Source: Thermoplasmata archaeon (GTDB lineage: Archaea; Thermoplasmatota; SW-10-69-26). From it: a stretch of DNA of 8,536 nt. The notes beneath the pieces are model-generated. The model worked only from the letters and a program-made list of their open reading frames with translations, was not told the DNA's origin and did no database searches. Numbering within the stretch: the stretch's first letter is position 1; each line of letters starts with the position of its first letter. Made by a program: the position numbers and the translations under genes. Positions 1-6,877 of the stretch are shown in pieces. The DNA lies in the NCBI GenBank assembly GCA_003561665.1, contig PWVY01000273.1:1-8536 (forward strand). Reading direction: 5' to 3'.

Positions 1-1584
1 GAGCGCATCCTTCACGACACGCGCGGCAGCATCGTCAACAGCACAGCCATCACGAACCAAGGCCTCGGTCTTGCCGGGAGCTTCGATGGGACCGTCACGA
101 CGCTCGCCATGGACGGGTCCAGCGCTTCCGCCATGGCCGGGAACGGGACCGCCACCGTGGATGCGAACCCCGACGGGTCGTTCATCCTAGCGGGAAGCGG
201 TGACACCCTCACGCGGTACACGCAAGGCCTTGAGGAACGCTGGTCCACCACGGTGAACGGAACCATCCAGGACGCGTTCCAACGCCAAGGATACGTGTAC
301 GCGCTCGCTGAAGCAACCGAGGCGTTCCACCGCGATGGATCACCCTTATGGACGCTCCCAAGCTCGGACCTCCTCGTCGCGAACCGAACCGGCTTAGGCC
401 TTGCCCTCGTGGATGCAACCGTCCAAGAGACCGCCACGACGACGCTCCCCGCAAGCCACGTGACAGCTCTAGACGTGCATCGCGAAGCCACCATAACGCA
501 GATCGATGACGTGCCCAACATCTCACCCGGGGATGCTGCCAGTGTGGACCTGTCCGTGGAGAACACGGGTGCCGCCGTCCTCACCGGTTCCCTGGTCGCG
601 ACCACGAGCCAGATCGATGTCGCCTTCGCTCCGGAAACGTTCACCGTGCTACCAGGAGAGAACGTGACGGTGCAAGCCATCGCGGAGGTCCCAAGGAACC
701 ACCACGCCGGCGTCGTGGACGTGACCGTCGAGCTTTGGACCCTTCCCCGGGTCGACGTGGAGGGCACCCTACAAGTGGATATCGGCCGCACGGCTCAACT
801 TGACATGCGCCTGGAGCCCGGGTCCCTAAGCGAGCGCGCCGTCGTACAAGGACAAACCGCCACGGCGCAGCTTCTCGTGACGAACCGTGGGAACACGGAC
901 ACCACGGCCACGCTCAGCGTGCACCAAAGCCCCACCAAGGGGGACGCCTGGCCGGTTGAACTCACCCCGCAGGGTCAGATCACGGTCCCGGAAGGGGCCA
1001 CGACGAGCATCCGCCTGGACACAACCATCCCCGAAGCGGCAGACGACGGGACGATGAACCCCATTATCGTGCGCGCCAGCACGGAGACGGCATCCACCGC
1101 GGAACGTATCCTCTTCACCGTGAACCCGTTCGAAGCGCTCGAGATCGAACCCGAGCGCATCACGAAAGTTATGGCTCCAGGGCACACGACGCCCTACGCG
1201 TTCTCCCTGACGAACCTCGGTAGCGTCGCCACGAACGTGACGCTGGACGCCGGTGAGATCGACGATGACGGGACGCGCTTGGGGCCTGGCACCTGGGGCA
1301 TCGCTCTTGACCGTGACCGCGTGAGCCTTGCTCCCGGCGAGGATACGAGCGTCAACGTGGAGATAACGGCGCCCGCGAACGTCACCGCCGACACCCTTCG
1401 GGTCCAGCTCCTTGCCACGACGCCCCAGGGCGTCCAAGCAACAAGCATCGCCGTCGGGACCGTGGACCCCACCCTCGCCGCGGACGGCGAGGATGATGAC
1501 CCGCAACGGGCGGATTCACCGCTACCCGGTCTTGCAGCGCTCTCCGCGCTGCTTGTGGCCTGGACCTTGCACAGGAGGACATAG
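1..1584 (+). CDS. Surface protein with beta-propeller remnant, three Ig-like modules and PGF-CTERM-like tail (5' truncated)
   Basis: The frame is open from base 1, so the true start lies upstream; 527 residues are visible, ending in TAG. Residues 1-155 look like the last blades of a PQQ/WD-type beta-propeller, with short strands around turns such as NPDGSFILAG and HRDGSPLW. Three Ig-like beta-sandwich modules of the NEW3/CARDB type follow, at about residues 163-262, 262-376 and 377-490. Each carries the pattern pro-Gly-x-x-x-hydrophobic, Leu-x-Val-x-Asn-x-Gly, then a second pro-Gly-Glu strand. A DGEDDD linker leads to a hydrophobic tail beginning Pro-Leu-Pro-Gly-Leu and ending His-Arg-Arg-Thr. 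I see no cysteines. The protein is probably extracellular and tethered to the membrane or processed by an archaeosortase. The ligand is unknown. The family assignment rests on pattern only; the coding call is firm because of its length and strong C-ended codons. Confidence 0.85.
   Translation, partial: ERILHDTRGSIVNSTAITNQGLGLAGSFDGTVTTLAMDGSSASAMAGNGTATVDANPDGSFILAGSGDTLTRYTQGLEERWSTTVNGTIQDAFQRQGYVYALAEATEAFHRDGSPLWTLPSSDLLVANRTGLGLALVDATVQETATTTLPASHVTALDVHREATITQIDDVPNISPGDAASVDLSVENTGAAVLTGSLVATTSQIDVAFAPETFTVLPGENVTVQAIAEVPRNHHAGVVDVTVELWTLPRVDVEGTLQVDIGRTAQLDMRLEPGSLSERAVVQGQTATAQLLVTNRGNTDTTATLSVHQSPTKGDAWPVELTPQGQITVPEGATTSIRLDTTIPEAADDGTMNPIIVRASTETASTAERILFTVNPFEALEIEPERITKVMAPGHTTPYAFSLTNLGSVATNVTLDAGEIDDDGTRLGPGTWGIALDRDRVSLAPGEDTSVNVEITAPANVTADTLRVQLLATTPQGVQATSIAVGTVDPTLAADGEDDDPQRADSPLPGLAALSALLVAWTLHRRT
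1519..1581 (+). other. Candidate archaeosortase (PGF-CTERM-like) C-terminal sorting segment
   Basis: The last 21 residues of the first protein read Pro-Leu-Pro-Gly-Leu, then about 12 small and hydrophobic residues (Ala, Leu, Ser, Val, Trp), then His-Arg-Arg-Thr, directly after an acidic, low-complexity linker. Known PGF-CTERM signals have the same three-part plan: Pro-Gly-Phe, a hydrophobic helix, and a basic end. Here Leu replaces Phe, so this is a variant. A plain short transmembrane anchor is the alternative. Confidence 0.5.
1573..1578 (+). promoter_or_regulatory. Perfect AGGAGG ribosome binding site
   Basis: AGGAGG lies 7 nt before the ATG at 1586. It is written with the two Arg codons (AGG AGG) at the end of the upstream gene, where Arg is mostly CGN. 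It fully matches the anti-Shine-Dalgarno core. It may serve the 31-codon mini-ORF, or be fortuitous because the C-terminal tail needs basic residues. Confidence 0.45.
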
Positions 1585-1585
1585 C

Positions 1586-1681
1586 ATGACAACCTTTAAG
1601 TTAGAACAACCTCCCCGCCGTTTGACTTCCGGGCCTTCCCTCGTGACGAAGGAAGACCCCCACCATGACGAGGTGACGTAA
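1586..1681 (+). CDS. Possible 31-residue leader peptide or mini-ORF
   Basis: An ATG stands 1 nt after the stop of the preceding gene and 7 nt after a perfect AGGAGG. The frame runs 31 codons to a TAA whose last base is 2 nt before the start of the giant gene. The product begins MTTFKLEQPP and is hydrophilic, with no signal peptide, membrane segment or family I recognise. The coupled spacing on both sides would allow translational coupling or a leader-peptide role. Against it: the stretch also holds a TATA-like element and a large inverted repeat, so it may be a promoter and leader region with a chance ORF. Codon use is mixed and gives little support either way. Confidence 0.3.
   Translation: MTTFKLEQPPRRLTSGPSLVTKEDPHHDEVT
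1594..1603 (+). promoter_or_regulatory. TATA-like element upstream of the giant surface-protein gene
   Basis: CTTTAAGTTA is an AT-rich patch in GC-rich surroundings and resembles an archaeal TATA box. A start site about 25 nt downstream would fall near 1623-1626, giving a leader of about 60 nt that contains the inverted repeat and the GAGGTGA site. The match is moderate and there is no clear BRE. Confidence 0.35.
1631..1659 (+). repeat. 29-bp inverted repeat (operator or leader hairpin)
   Basis: The sequence is symmetric about G1645: 12 of 14 arm positions pair, with mismatches only at 1640/1650 and 1634/1656. The paired blocks are GGG/CCC, CTTCC/GGAAG and TCGT/ACGA. As RNA it could fold with a TGA triloop and two C-A mismatches. 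It lies between the TATA-like element and the ribosome binding site of the giant gene, near the predicted transcription start. That fits a repressor operator or a 5'-leader hairpin. No T-run follows, so it is not a typical terminator. Confidence 0.5.
1670..1676 (+). promoter_or_regulatory. GAGGTGA ribosome binding site
   Basis: GAGGTGA is a seven-base match to the archaeal anti-Shine-Dalgarno sequence, 7 nt before the ATG at 1684. It fixes the start of the giant surface protein, in agreement with the signal peptide that begins there. Confidence 0.8.
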
Positions 1682-1683
1682 GC

Positions 1684-4600
1684 ATGCGCTTCTCACGAAA
1701 AGCAGGTTTCCTGATGGCCCTCGTGCTGGCCGTCGGCGCGGTGGTCTTCTTCGCGCCAGCAGGAACCGCGCAAGACGACGATGACGATGATTCCATCCCT
1801 GTAGACTTCACGCCCACCCGTATCGGGAGCGTGAACCTCTACCTCTGGGAGGAAGATTACGACCAAGGCAGCTCCGCTTGTGAGGTTCAACCAGACGACG
1901 ATGAAGGCGAAGGCAACTCGTACACGCCATTCTGTTCGGCCCGGTTGGATGTTCCAACAAGCAGCACAGCGGATCGTCAAACCCAAAACGTGGTGCAAGA
2001 ATCCGTCATCGTACCCCAAGATGCGGACTCGATGGCGCGCTTCGTCATGGACACAGAACCCGAACGGGCCCTTGGCCCCTTGAGCGCGGATTCCGGCGAT
2101 CACCACGTGGATGAAGCGATCCGAGGGCAAGGCGCAGAGTTCCCCTTCACGATCCGAGCAGGCAGCAACGCGATCGTGTACGATTTCCACTACAACGCCA
2201 ACCAACAATGCACGAACCTCGTAGGGCAAGATCTTGAGTTCACGATGCAACTTCGACGCGCCCAAGCCCCCAGCGCGCCGTTAGAAGGCGTCGAAGAAGG
2301 CGACGTTATCTCCCGAAGCATCGCGACCACCGAATCCTGCGGTCACAGCGGGACCATGACGCAAACAGGATCCCAACGCGTCACGGTTGGCGTCGATCTC
2401 GACAACCCCATCCACGTCGACGCTGGTGAAACGCTCATCGTCGAGATCTTCGCCGAAGCACCGTCCATCGCACAATCCGGGGGTGACCTCAACTGGATGA
2501 TCCTTTACGGTGCGGAAGAGTATGACAGCAGTGTCCGATTATCTACGAACCAAGTCGTCGAGAAAGCCCTCTGGACGACCGACCACACCAACACGTTCCA
2601 ATCGATCTTCGACCCCTTCGCTCCCGATGACGAGCGAGTGATGGCCGGGCACATTGCCCTACGAAGCGCCTTTGGTGCTGGAGCGTTCGAGACCGAGGAT
2701 GGCATCCAAGGAACCATCGAGAACCCTGAAGGAACCTTGATGAACCTTCACCCTGCCTCCGATGAAGATCGATTCAGCGTCACGTACGAACCGATCGATG
2801 GATGGTCCTCGAACAACGACGCCCTCCAGGTCTACCGCTTCCCCCACATCGACGGGGAACCCGTTTGGAGTTACGACCCGGACCAAGCGAACTTCCAAGA
2901 AGGCCCCCACACGCTCACGGCCTCGGGCTTCCTTGTAGGCGCTCAAGAGCGCGCTATCGACGCCGGAACAACCGTAGCCATGGGTGATTTCGGGTTCAGC
3001 TTGGAGACGGTCCCTGGTGAAAACGACCGACACGAGATGATGCCCGGTTCAAGCAGCACGTTCTTGCTCCAACTCACCAACGAAGCTCCTACCACGGAGA
3101 CGTTCGAACTCGACACCGAGTTCCGCTTCAGCGAAGGCGGGGCCCCATGGAGCGTGAACCTACGAGGCGTCGACGCGAACGACCGCGTCACGCTTAACGA
3201 AGGCGAAACAGCCCTCATCCGTGTCACCATCACACCCCCCTCGCAAGCGACCATCGGAGACGCCGCGCGCGTCGCCCTGAACGCGGAAAGCCTCACAGCG
3301 GACAGCACCGAGACGAAGACGCTTGAAGCAACGATCACGGACCGAACCACGCGCGATGTTGACGTGCTCGTCGTGAGGGAGGACCCATACCATGTGGGCG
3401 TGGACCGCACCACGCAGATCAACGTGTTCCTATGGAATCGAGGCACCGCCACGGACGAGTTGCGCGCAAGCTTCGTCGACGAATCGTTCGACCCGGACGA
3501 TTCGGACGTGTTCGATGCAAGCTTCCCGCAACGAACCTTCCCCAACGTGGCACCCGGCGATGTCACGCGCTTGCCCATCGACGTGACGACCACGAACCTC
3601 GTCGAAGCCGGGCAAGAGCTCAGCTTCGACGTTCAAGCTCACAGCACAGAGAACACGGACGCTCGAGGGCAAGAAACCGTCACGGTCCTCGTGGACTCCG
3701 TGCGAGACTTGTCCGCGACGGCGCTCCTTGGTACGAACGACAAGGCCACGATAAGCGAGCGTTTCGGCAAATTCAACATCAGCGGTGCACCCACCGGTGC
3801 CAGTGACACGTGCGAGGATCCTGATGGGTGGAACCCCTCCGCGCAATACCAACGCAACTGTGCGGACTTCACCAACCACACGTACCACATCTTCCAAGTC
3901 GAGAACCGAGGCGACCTTGCCGAAGACATCCGCATCGAAGAGGTCGGCGGCACGTTCGGCGCGTCCTCCAGCTGCACGAACATCCTCTCCGACCGCTTCG
4001 AAGGCACCGCGTTCGTCTCCTCAATCGACTGGGACAACCCGGGAAGCGAGGAAGCCATGGATTCGGAGTTCACACTCGCACCCGGCGAGATGACACGGTT
4101 CTTCCTCCGCGTCTCGTACGACGGTGAATCCAACTACTGGGACGATGTCAACCCGAACCAACCGTTCGTAAGCCAGTGCGACTGGGAGAATTACAAGAAC
4201 AACGTGAGGGTAGGCATCCCGGGTACAACAGAGTCCACCCTCATCGGGACGGAAACCCGCGTCTACTCGCTTCACCCTGGCGAAGACCATGGCGGAACAC
4301 ACGACCAGATGAGTCCCACCGCCTCTGCGAACCTCGCGCTGCAGGATCTCACCATGCGTAACGAGACGCTCGTGAGCCTTCCCACTCACTTGCCCGTGAA
4401 CCCTGACCTTGTCAGCGAGGAGGATCCCGCGGTCTTGCCGTTCAGCGTATCGCTCCAGAGCGGGCATTACGACCCGGCCAAGATCAGCGTGATCGGGAAC
4501 ACGGACGGATGGGACATCGAGATCGTTCCCCGAAACGCGCAAGCCCTCCCCCTGGATGACGGGGAGCTCCTGTACCCTGCGCGTTTCGCCTATGATGACC

Positions 4601-6255
4601 CCGACGAACCCCGCTATGGCCCCGAAGCGTTCCACGAGGTCTCAGGCGGGCACCTCGAAGCTGAACTACACATCAAGAGCATCCCTGAAGGGTTGCAAGA
4701 GGACCATCGAGAGACCTTCACGATCCTGGCGGAATCATCCCAGGATTCCAGCGTAAGGGACACGCTCAGCGTGGGCATCCAGGTAGGTGAAGAGTTTGCC
4801 TTCGACGTGGATCCCGGGGTCGTTGAACTTGAAGCCGAGCAAGGCGGCGAGGTCGCGTTCGCGCTTGAGATCTTCAACACCGGTGCAACCCGCGATACGT
4901 ACACCATCGAAGCAACGGCAACCCCGGGCGTCTATGATGACCCCATCGTGAGGGAGCAAACCGTTGGCATCACGGGAGGAACGAGCAAGACCGTGAGCTT
5001 GCATCTTGACATCCCCAGCGGTGCGGATGCTCCGGCGAACATCGACGTGGACATCACGGCTGATCACGGGAGCCCCACTGAGGAACCCTTCCCCACGCAA
5101 AGCGTCACGTACGCGGTGGATGTCGTCCCGCAAGGCACGCTCTCGTTGGAGGGCCCCGACGAGCCCGTACGCATCGGGCCTGGAGGGGAAGCCTCCCTCG
5201 GGTTCACCATCGTGAACGACGCGAACACGGACCAGGAAGTCGAGATGAGTGAACTCGTCGCGCCCCTGGGCTTCGAGACAACGCTCACTGACACGAACGC
5301 GACCGTGACGGTGGAAGCCGACAGCTCGGAAACCTTCACGTACCTTATCGAAGCCCCTGAGGATATCCTTGAAGGTAGCACGTTCCCCTTCACGCTGAAA
5401 GCCACGGACGAAGAAGGCAACATCGCTACAAGCGTTGGGCACGCCAGCGTGATCGGGGAAACCGCTGTTCGCCTTGTCGCCGAAGACGATGAACAGGTGA
5501 TCGAGCGCGGCTCGAACATCACCTTCCCCGTGCGCGTCGAGAACCCTGGCAACGCGCCCGCGGAGTACGACATAGATGCCAGCTTCGAGACCAGCGGATG
5601 GACCATGACGATCCAGGACGCCGACGGTGAACCCATCCCTGGCGACCGCGTCGAGGTCGCCGAGCGCTCCTTCGAGCGCATCTTCGTCGAGGTCCGAGCT
5701 CCGGATGAAGTGCCCGAGGCGCACGTGGAGAGCATCGTGCTGACCGCGTCCACCGTGGGGGACCGTGAGGTCTCACACAGCGTCGTGTTGGACGCCGCGA
5801 TTCACGATCACGCTGTGCGCATCCTCGTTGAAGGCGCTCAAGCGAAGGATGCCTTCCCCGGGGAGAACGTCGAATACCGATTGACCCTCATCAACGAGGG
5901 CAACGGCGACGACCAGATCCGCATCTCCTTCGAAGGAGACGAGGCACCCAACCCGACCTGGGAAGCATCCACGAGCCTGGAAGGGGATACCACGCCTCTG
6001 CTCGAACCGGGAGAACGTCTTGAGGATGTCATCGTTCACGTTCACGTTCCCGGGCCCAGCGAGCGCCCTGTCCCCGTGGACGGCGAGACCACCGTGATCC
6101 GAGCCACCAGCCTGGGCCAGACACCCGATGGTGCTAGCCCCACAGACACCGTGCCCGTGGAAACGAACCTCGTTCGCTACCAACCCATCGACATCAACGA
6201 CGACGGGCACCTTGAACTGGCCGTGGACCTGAACCGGGATGTCAGCGACGGGTAA
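1684..6255 (+). CDS. Giant secreted multi-Ig-domain surface protein, cut short by an in-frame TAA
   Basis: 1523 residues as read. Residues 1-29 are a Sec signal peptide: Arg/Lys n-region, long hydrophobic core, and predicted cleavage at AGTA|QD. A run of six Asp (31-36) follows. Residues about 40-430 are rich in beta-strand and not recognised; they hold cysteines 66, 84, 176 and 219. From about 436 onward come roughly eight Ig-like NEW3/CARDB-type modules (starting near 436, 556, 675, 885, 1038, 1151, 1260 and 1376). Cysteines 710, 726, 764 and 832 fall in the third. After 1499 an Asp-rich calcium-loop stalk begins, and the frame then meets TAA. The same frame continues 205 codons to a transmembrane anchor, so the intact protein would be about 1729 residues. 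It is probably an envelope or adhesion protein. As sequenced it would be secreted without an anchor. The start is supported by GAGGTGA 7 nt upstream. Confidence 0.85.
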   Translation: MRFSRKAGFLMALVLAVGAVVFFAPAGTAQDDDDDDSIPVDFTPTRIGSVNLYLWEEDYDQGSSACEVQPDDDEGEGNSYTPFCSARLDVPTSSTADRQTQNVVQESVIVPQDADSMARFVMDTEPERALGPLSADSGDHHVDEAIRGQGAEFPFTIRAGSNAIVYDFHYNANQQCTNLVGQDLEFTMQLRRAQAPSAPLEGVEEGDVISRSIATTESCGHSGTMTQTGSQRVTVGVDLDNPIHVDAGETLIVEIFAEAPSIAQSGGDLNWMILYGAEEYDSSVRLSTNQVVEKALWTTDHTNTFQSIFDPFAPDDERVMAGHIALRSAFGAGAFETEDGIQGTIENPEGTLMNLHPASDEDRFSVTYEPIDGWSSNNDALQVYRFPHIDGEPVWSYDPDQANFQEGPHTLTASGFLVGAQERAIDAGTTVAMGDFGFSLETVPGENDRHEMMPGSSSTFLLQLTNEAPTTETFELDTEFRFSEGGAPWSVNLRGVDANDRVTLNEGETALIRVTITPPSQATIGDAARVALNAESLTADSTETKTLEATITDRTTRDVDVLVVREDPYHVGVDRTTQINVFLWNRGTATDELRASFVDESFDPDDSDVFDASFPQRTFPNVAPGDVTRLPIDVTTTNLVEAGQELSFDVQAHSTENTDARGQETVTVLVDSVRDLSATALLGTNDKATISERFGKFNISGAPTGASDTCEDPDGWNPSAQYQRNCADFTNHTYHIFQVENRGDLAEDIRIEEVGGTFGASSSCTNILSDRFEGTAFVSSIDWDNPGSEEAMDSEFTLAPGEMTRFFLRVSYDGESNYWDDVNPNQPFVSQCDWENYKNNVRVGIPGTTESTLIGTETRVYSLHPGEDHGGTHDQMSPTASANLALQDLTMRNETLVSLPTHLPVNPDLVSEEDPAVLPFSVSLQSGHYDPAKISVIGNTDGWDIEIVPRNAQALPLDDGELLYPARFAYDDPDEPRYGPEAFHEVSGGHLEAELHIKSIPEGLQEDHRETFTILAESSQDSSVRDTLSVGIQVGEEFAFDVDPGVVELEAEQGGEVAFALEIFNTGATRDTYTIEATATPGVYDDPIVREQTVGITGGTSKTVSLHLDIPSGADAPANIDVDITADHGSPTEEPFPTQSVTYAVDVVPQGTLSLEGPDEPVRIGPGGEASLGFTIVNDANTDQEVEMSELVAPLGFETTLTDTNATVTVEADSSETFTYLIEAPEDILEGSTFPFTLKATDEEGNIATSVGHASVIGETAVRLVAEDDEQVIERGSNITFPVRVENPGNAPAEYDIDASFETSGWTMTIQDADGEPIPGDRVEVAERSFERIFVEVRAPDEVPEAHVESIVLTASTVGDREVSHSVVLDAAIHDHAVRILVEGAQAKDAFPGENVEYRLTLINEGNGDDQIRISFEGDEAPNPTWEASTSLEGDTTPLLEPGERLEDVIVHVHVPGPSERPVPVDGETTVIRATSLGQTPDGASPTDTVPVETNLVRYQPIDINDDGHLELAVDLNRDVSDG
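2986..6177 (+). repeat. Tandem array of about eight Ig-like beta-sandwich modules
   Basis: The modules differ in length (about 105-190 residues) but share a recurring scheme. A pro-Gly-Glu/Gly turn precedes a strand; then comes hydrophobic-x-hydrophobic-x-Asn-x-Gly (LTNEAP, LWNRGT, VENRGD, IFNTGA, IVNDAN, VENPGN, LINEGN). Many then carry a Trp or aromatic strand, followed by a second pro-Gly-Glu-like turn and a closing Pro. This is the pattern of COG1470/NEW3/CARDB domains. The repeat is visible in protein but not as near-identical DNA, so the duplications are old. Confidence 0.7.
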
Positions 6256-6744
6256 GAGGTCTTCGTTGATCCCAAGCCCAGCCTCGTCGAACGCGGCGAG
6301 ATCACCGAGGACATCGAACGCGTCGAAGGCCTCCACGCCATCGACGGTGACGGAGATGGGCGCACCGAGCACATCGTGGACACGACCGGTGACGGCCTTG
6401 GGGACACCTACTTCGACCCCGACCGAGCCAACAAGAACACCATCCGTTTCACCGCGGACATGACGGACGATGGTCAACCCGACTACCCGTTGGACACGAA
6501 CTTCGATGGGCGCATCGACGCCGTGTACGCGCCAGGCCCCGACGACGTGTTCGCTGCCGCCAGCTTCGACTTCACCGGGGACGGTCACCGTGACCTGATC
6601 ACGGACACGAACGGGGACACGTTCTACGACACGTTCGTGAACCCGCGCGAATCCCCTGCCCTGGTCACGGACATCGTCCGCGACGGTGACGTGTACAAGC
6701 TGGACACGACGGGGGATGGGAACGTGGACACGCACTTCGATGCG
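6187..6744 (+). repeat. Asp-rich calcium-loop repeats in paired 12-residue spacing
   Basis: Five pairs of DxNxDG/DxTxDG-type loops are seen. In each pair the leading Asp residues are exactly 12 residues apart: 1503/1515, 1554/1566, 1592/1604, 1629/1641 and 1674/1686 (the stop is counted as position 1524). Each pair ends in an aromatic or hydrophobic strand, often followed by Asp/Asn-Pro. This resembles EF-hand-like, dockerin or thrombospondin type-3 calcium-binding loops and probably forms a calcium-stiffened stalk before the membrane. The TAA at 6253 falls just after the first pair. Confidence 0.6.
6253..6255 (+). other. In-frame TAA interrupting the giant surface-protein gene
   Basis: The TAA sits between Ser-Asp-Gly and Glu-Val-Phe-Val-Asp-Pro. 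The same frame stays open for 205 more codons with the same C-ended codon bias and continues the calcium-loop pattern to a transmembrane segment. One base change would restore a sense codon, for example TAC or TAT for Tyr. It may be a real nonsense mutation or a sequencing or assembly error. Confidence 0.8.
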
Positions 6745-6873
6745 AGCACGCAAAGCATCTCGGACGCGCGCGCGGCCAACCTTGGGGACTTCGTCACCAC
6801 GTACTGGTGGTTCCTGCTCGTGTTCTTGGCCGTGCTCGCCATGTTCGGGTTGATCGTGTACCGCAGGGTGTAA
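6256..6873 (+). pseudogene. Detached C-terminal stalk and membrane anchor of the giant surface protein
   Basis: This is the same reading frame as the gene before it, 205 codons ending in TAA. It contains four of the five calcium-loop pairs. It ends in a transmembrane helix (6802-6861, starting Tyr-Trp-Trp-Phe-Leu-Leu) and a short basic cytoplasmic tail, Arg-Arg-Val. The first possible start codon is a GTG at 6376 with no convincing ribosome binding site, and a product starting there would have no signal peptide. Independent translation is therefore unlikely. It is best read as the 3' end of a single 1684-6873 gene split by one stop codon. An automated annotation may list 6376-6873 as a separate 165-residue membrane protein. 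Confidence 0.75.
6865..6870 (+). promoter_or_regulatory. Weak ribosome binding site for the nuclease gene
   Basis: AGGGTG lies 7 nt before the GTG at 6878, inside the last two sense codons of the surface-protein frame. It shares GGTG with the anti-Shine-Dalgarno complement. It supports the GTG start and suggests translational coupling with the gene upstream. Confidence 0.45.
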
Positions 6874-6877
6874 CCCT

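Noticed and set aside
12..791. Long reverse-strand ORF, and similar ones at 4735-5724 and 5773-6753
   Set aside because: They are antisense to genes with clear domains and reflect GC-rich codon bias; their translations are Arg/Ser/Val-rich without motifs and have no ribosome binding sites that I could see.
1631..1659. Transcription terminator between the two surface-protein genes
   Set aside because: The inverted repeat is not followed by a T-run, and it lies in the expected leader of the downstream gene.
6034..6051. Tandem GTTCAC units
   Set aside because: Only two full copies plus a partial one, fully explained by a Val-His-Val-His-Val-Pro beta-strand.
6253..6255. Programmed recoding (selenocysteine or pyrrolysine) at the in-frame stop
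   Set aside because: Selenocysteine uses TGA and pyrrolysine uses TAG; this is TAA, which is also the terminal stop at 6871-6873.
6376..6873. Separate 165-residue membrane protein starting at the GTG at 6376
   Set aside because: It is in the same frame as the upstream gene, starts in the middle of the calcium-loop array, has no convincing ribosome binding site and lacks a signal peptide.
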